NCBI RefSeq assembly: GCF_000803315.1
Contig: NZ_JRMH01000001.1
Coordinates: 3,534,001 to 3,598,000, forward strand
Length of the DNA stretch: 64,000 nt
Origin: Pectobacterium actinidiae
GTDB taxonomy: Bacteria > Pseudomonadota > Gammaproteobacteria > Enterobacterales > Enterobacteriaceae
Direction of reading: 5' to 3'
Shown here in pieces: positions 63,798 to 64,000 of the stretch. The notes under the pieces were generated by a model, which saw only the letters and a program-made list of their open reading frames with translations, searched no databases and was not told the origin of the DNA. The translations under genes and the position numbers were made by a program. Positions within the stretch are counted from its first letter, which is position 1; each line of letters begins with the position of its first letter.

Positions 63798-64000
63798 ATG
63801 ATGTGGCAACGACGTGCGCTGGAACTTAATACGCAAGATATTTGGCACTGGCAACAGGTCATTTCGGTCGTCGATTACGCCCGTGAACACGGCTTCAATA
63901 CGCTGGTGCTAGGCGCGGCAGATTTGCTGGATAAACTGGTGACGCCGGAAGCCTACAATAACGCGCGTTTTGACGATCGCATCAGCAGTCAGCAGCGCTC
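63798..64000 (+). CDS. Unidentified protein, 5' part only (runs off the right edge)
   Basis: Open from ATG ATG at 63798-63803 to the end of the window. The visible part reads MMWQRRALELNTQDIWHWQQ and continues with VVDYAREHGFNTLVLGAADLLDKLVTPE. GGGAG lies 4-7 bases upstream, giving either ATG a good site. The pattern of a helix followed by HGFNTLVLG suggests an alpha/beta barrel or similar cytosolic enzyme, perhaps a glycoside hydrolase-like fold, but I cannot name the family. Confidence 0.6.
   Translation, partial: MMWQRRALELNTQDIWHWQQVISVVDYAREHGFNTLVLGAADLLDKLVTPEAYNNARFDDRISSQQR

Overview
The window looks like the chromosome of a soft-rot enterobacterium, most probably Pectobacterium. 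The reasons are close resemblance of nearly every protein to its Escherichia coli counterpart, an ERIC repeat of the type seen in Yersinia, Serratia and Pectobacterium, a cysG gene heading the cysDNC operon, and a typical enterobacterial rRNA operon. The genus call comes from remembered families, not from a search. About 50 real genes are present. Most are housekeeping genes; only the left edge, a few intergenic elements and one metabolic cluster look accessory.

Layout. 1-744: two overlapping genes of unknown function on the minus strand in AT-rich DNA. 1305-4896: proVWX glycine betaine/proline importer. 4957-6117: an exported lactonase-fold protein. 6276-12463: an MFS transporter, ygaZH, then emrR-emrA-emrB (drug efflux). 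12669-21363: nucleoside transporter, a lipoprotein, yfiF, trxC, tapT, a frameshifted patZ, pssA. 21472-22752: kgtP. 23011-28810: a complete rRNA operon on the minus strand (16S, tRNA-Ile, tRNA-Ala, 23S, 5S, tRNA-Thr, 5S) with P1/P2 promoters, boxA sites and terminator. 28863-35270: gmhB diverging from metNIQ, rcsF, trmO, proS. 35376-41322 (minus): rpoS, nlpD, pcm, truD, ispF, ispD, ftsB; the usual surE between pcm and truD is absent. 41655-44032: a polar amino acid ABC transporter. 44086-48958 (minus): cysG-cysD-cysN-cysC-ygbE. 49385-55635: an EutE-like aldehyde dehydrogenase, a EutR-like regulator, AdhP and a full-length Pta. 55668-59977 (minus): cysJ-cysI-cysH. 60595-63585: a PilZ/degenerate HD-GYP protein and a stand-alone EAL protein. 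63798 to the end: start of an unidentified gene.

How the genes work together. CysDNC, CysHIJ and CysG (siroheme for CysI) form an almost complete assimilatory sulfate reduction pathway, split into two operons by the aldehyde/acetyl-phosphate cluster. That cluster would convert ethanol to acetaldehyde to acetyl-CoA to acetyl-phosphate. Its proteins resemble parts of the ethanolamine (eut) system, but no ammonia-lyase or shell genes are in the window, and the aldehyde dehydrogenase lacks the usual N-terminal microcompartment-targeting helix. I consider this the most interesting metabolic unit.

Other points worth a second look are an ERIC element carrying two structurally matching inserts of about 70 nt with different stem sequences, an rRNA operon whose flanks match two different E. 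coli rrn loci while its 3' end matches a third, a patZ gene with two separate one-base homopolymer insertions, a 48-codon reading frame replacing surE, and a row of GC-rich hairpins beside the c-di-GMP genes.
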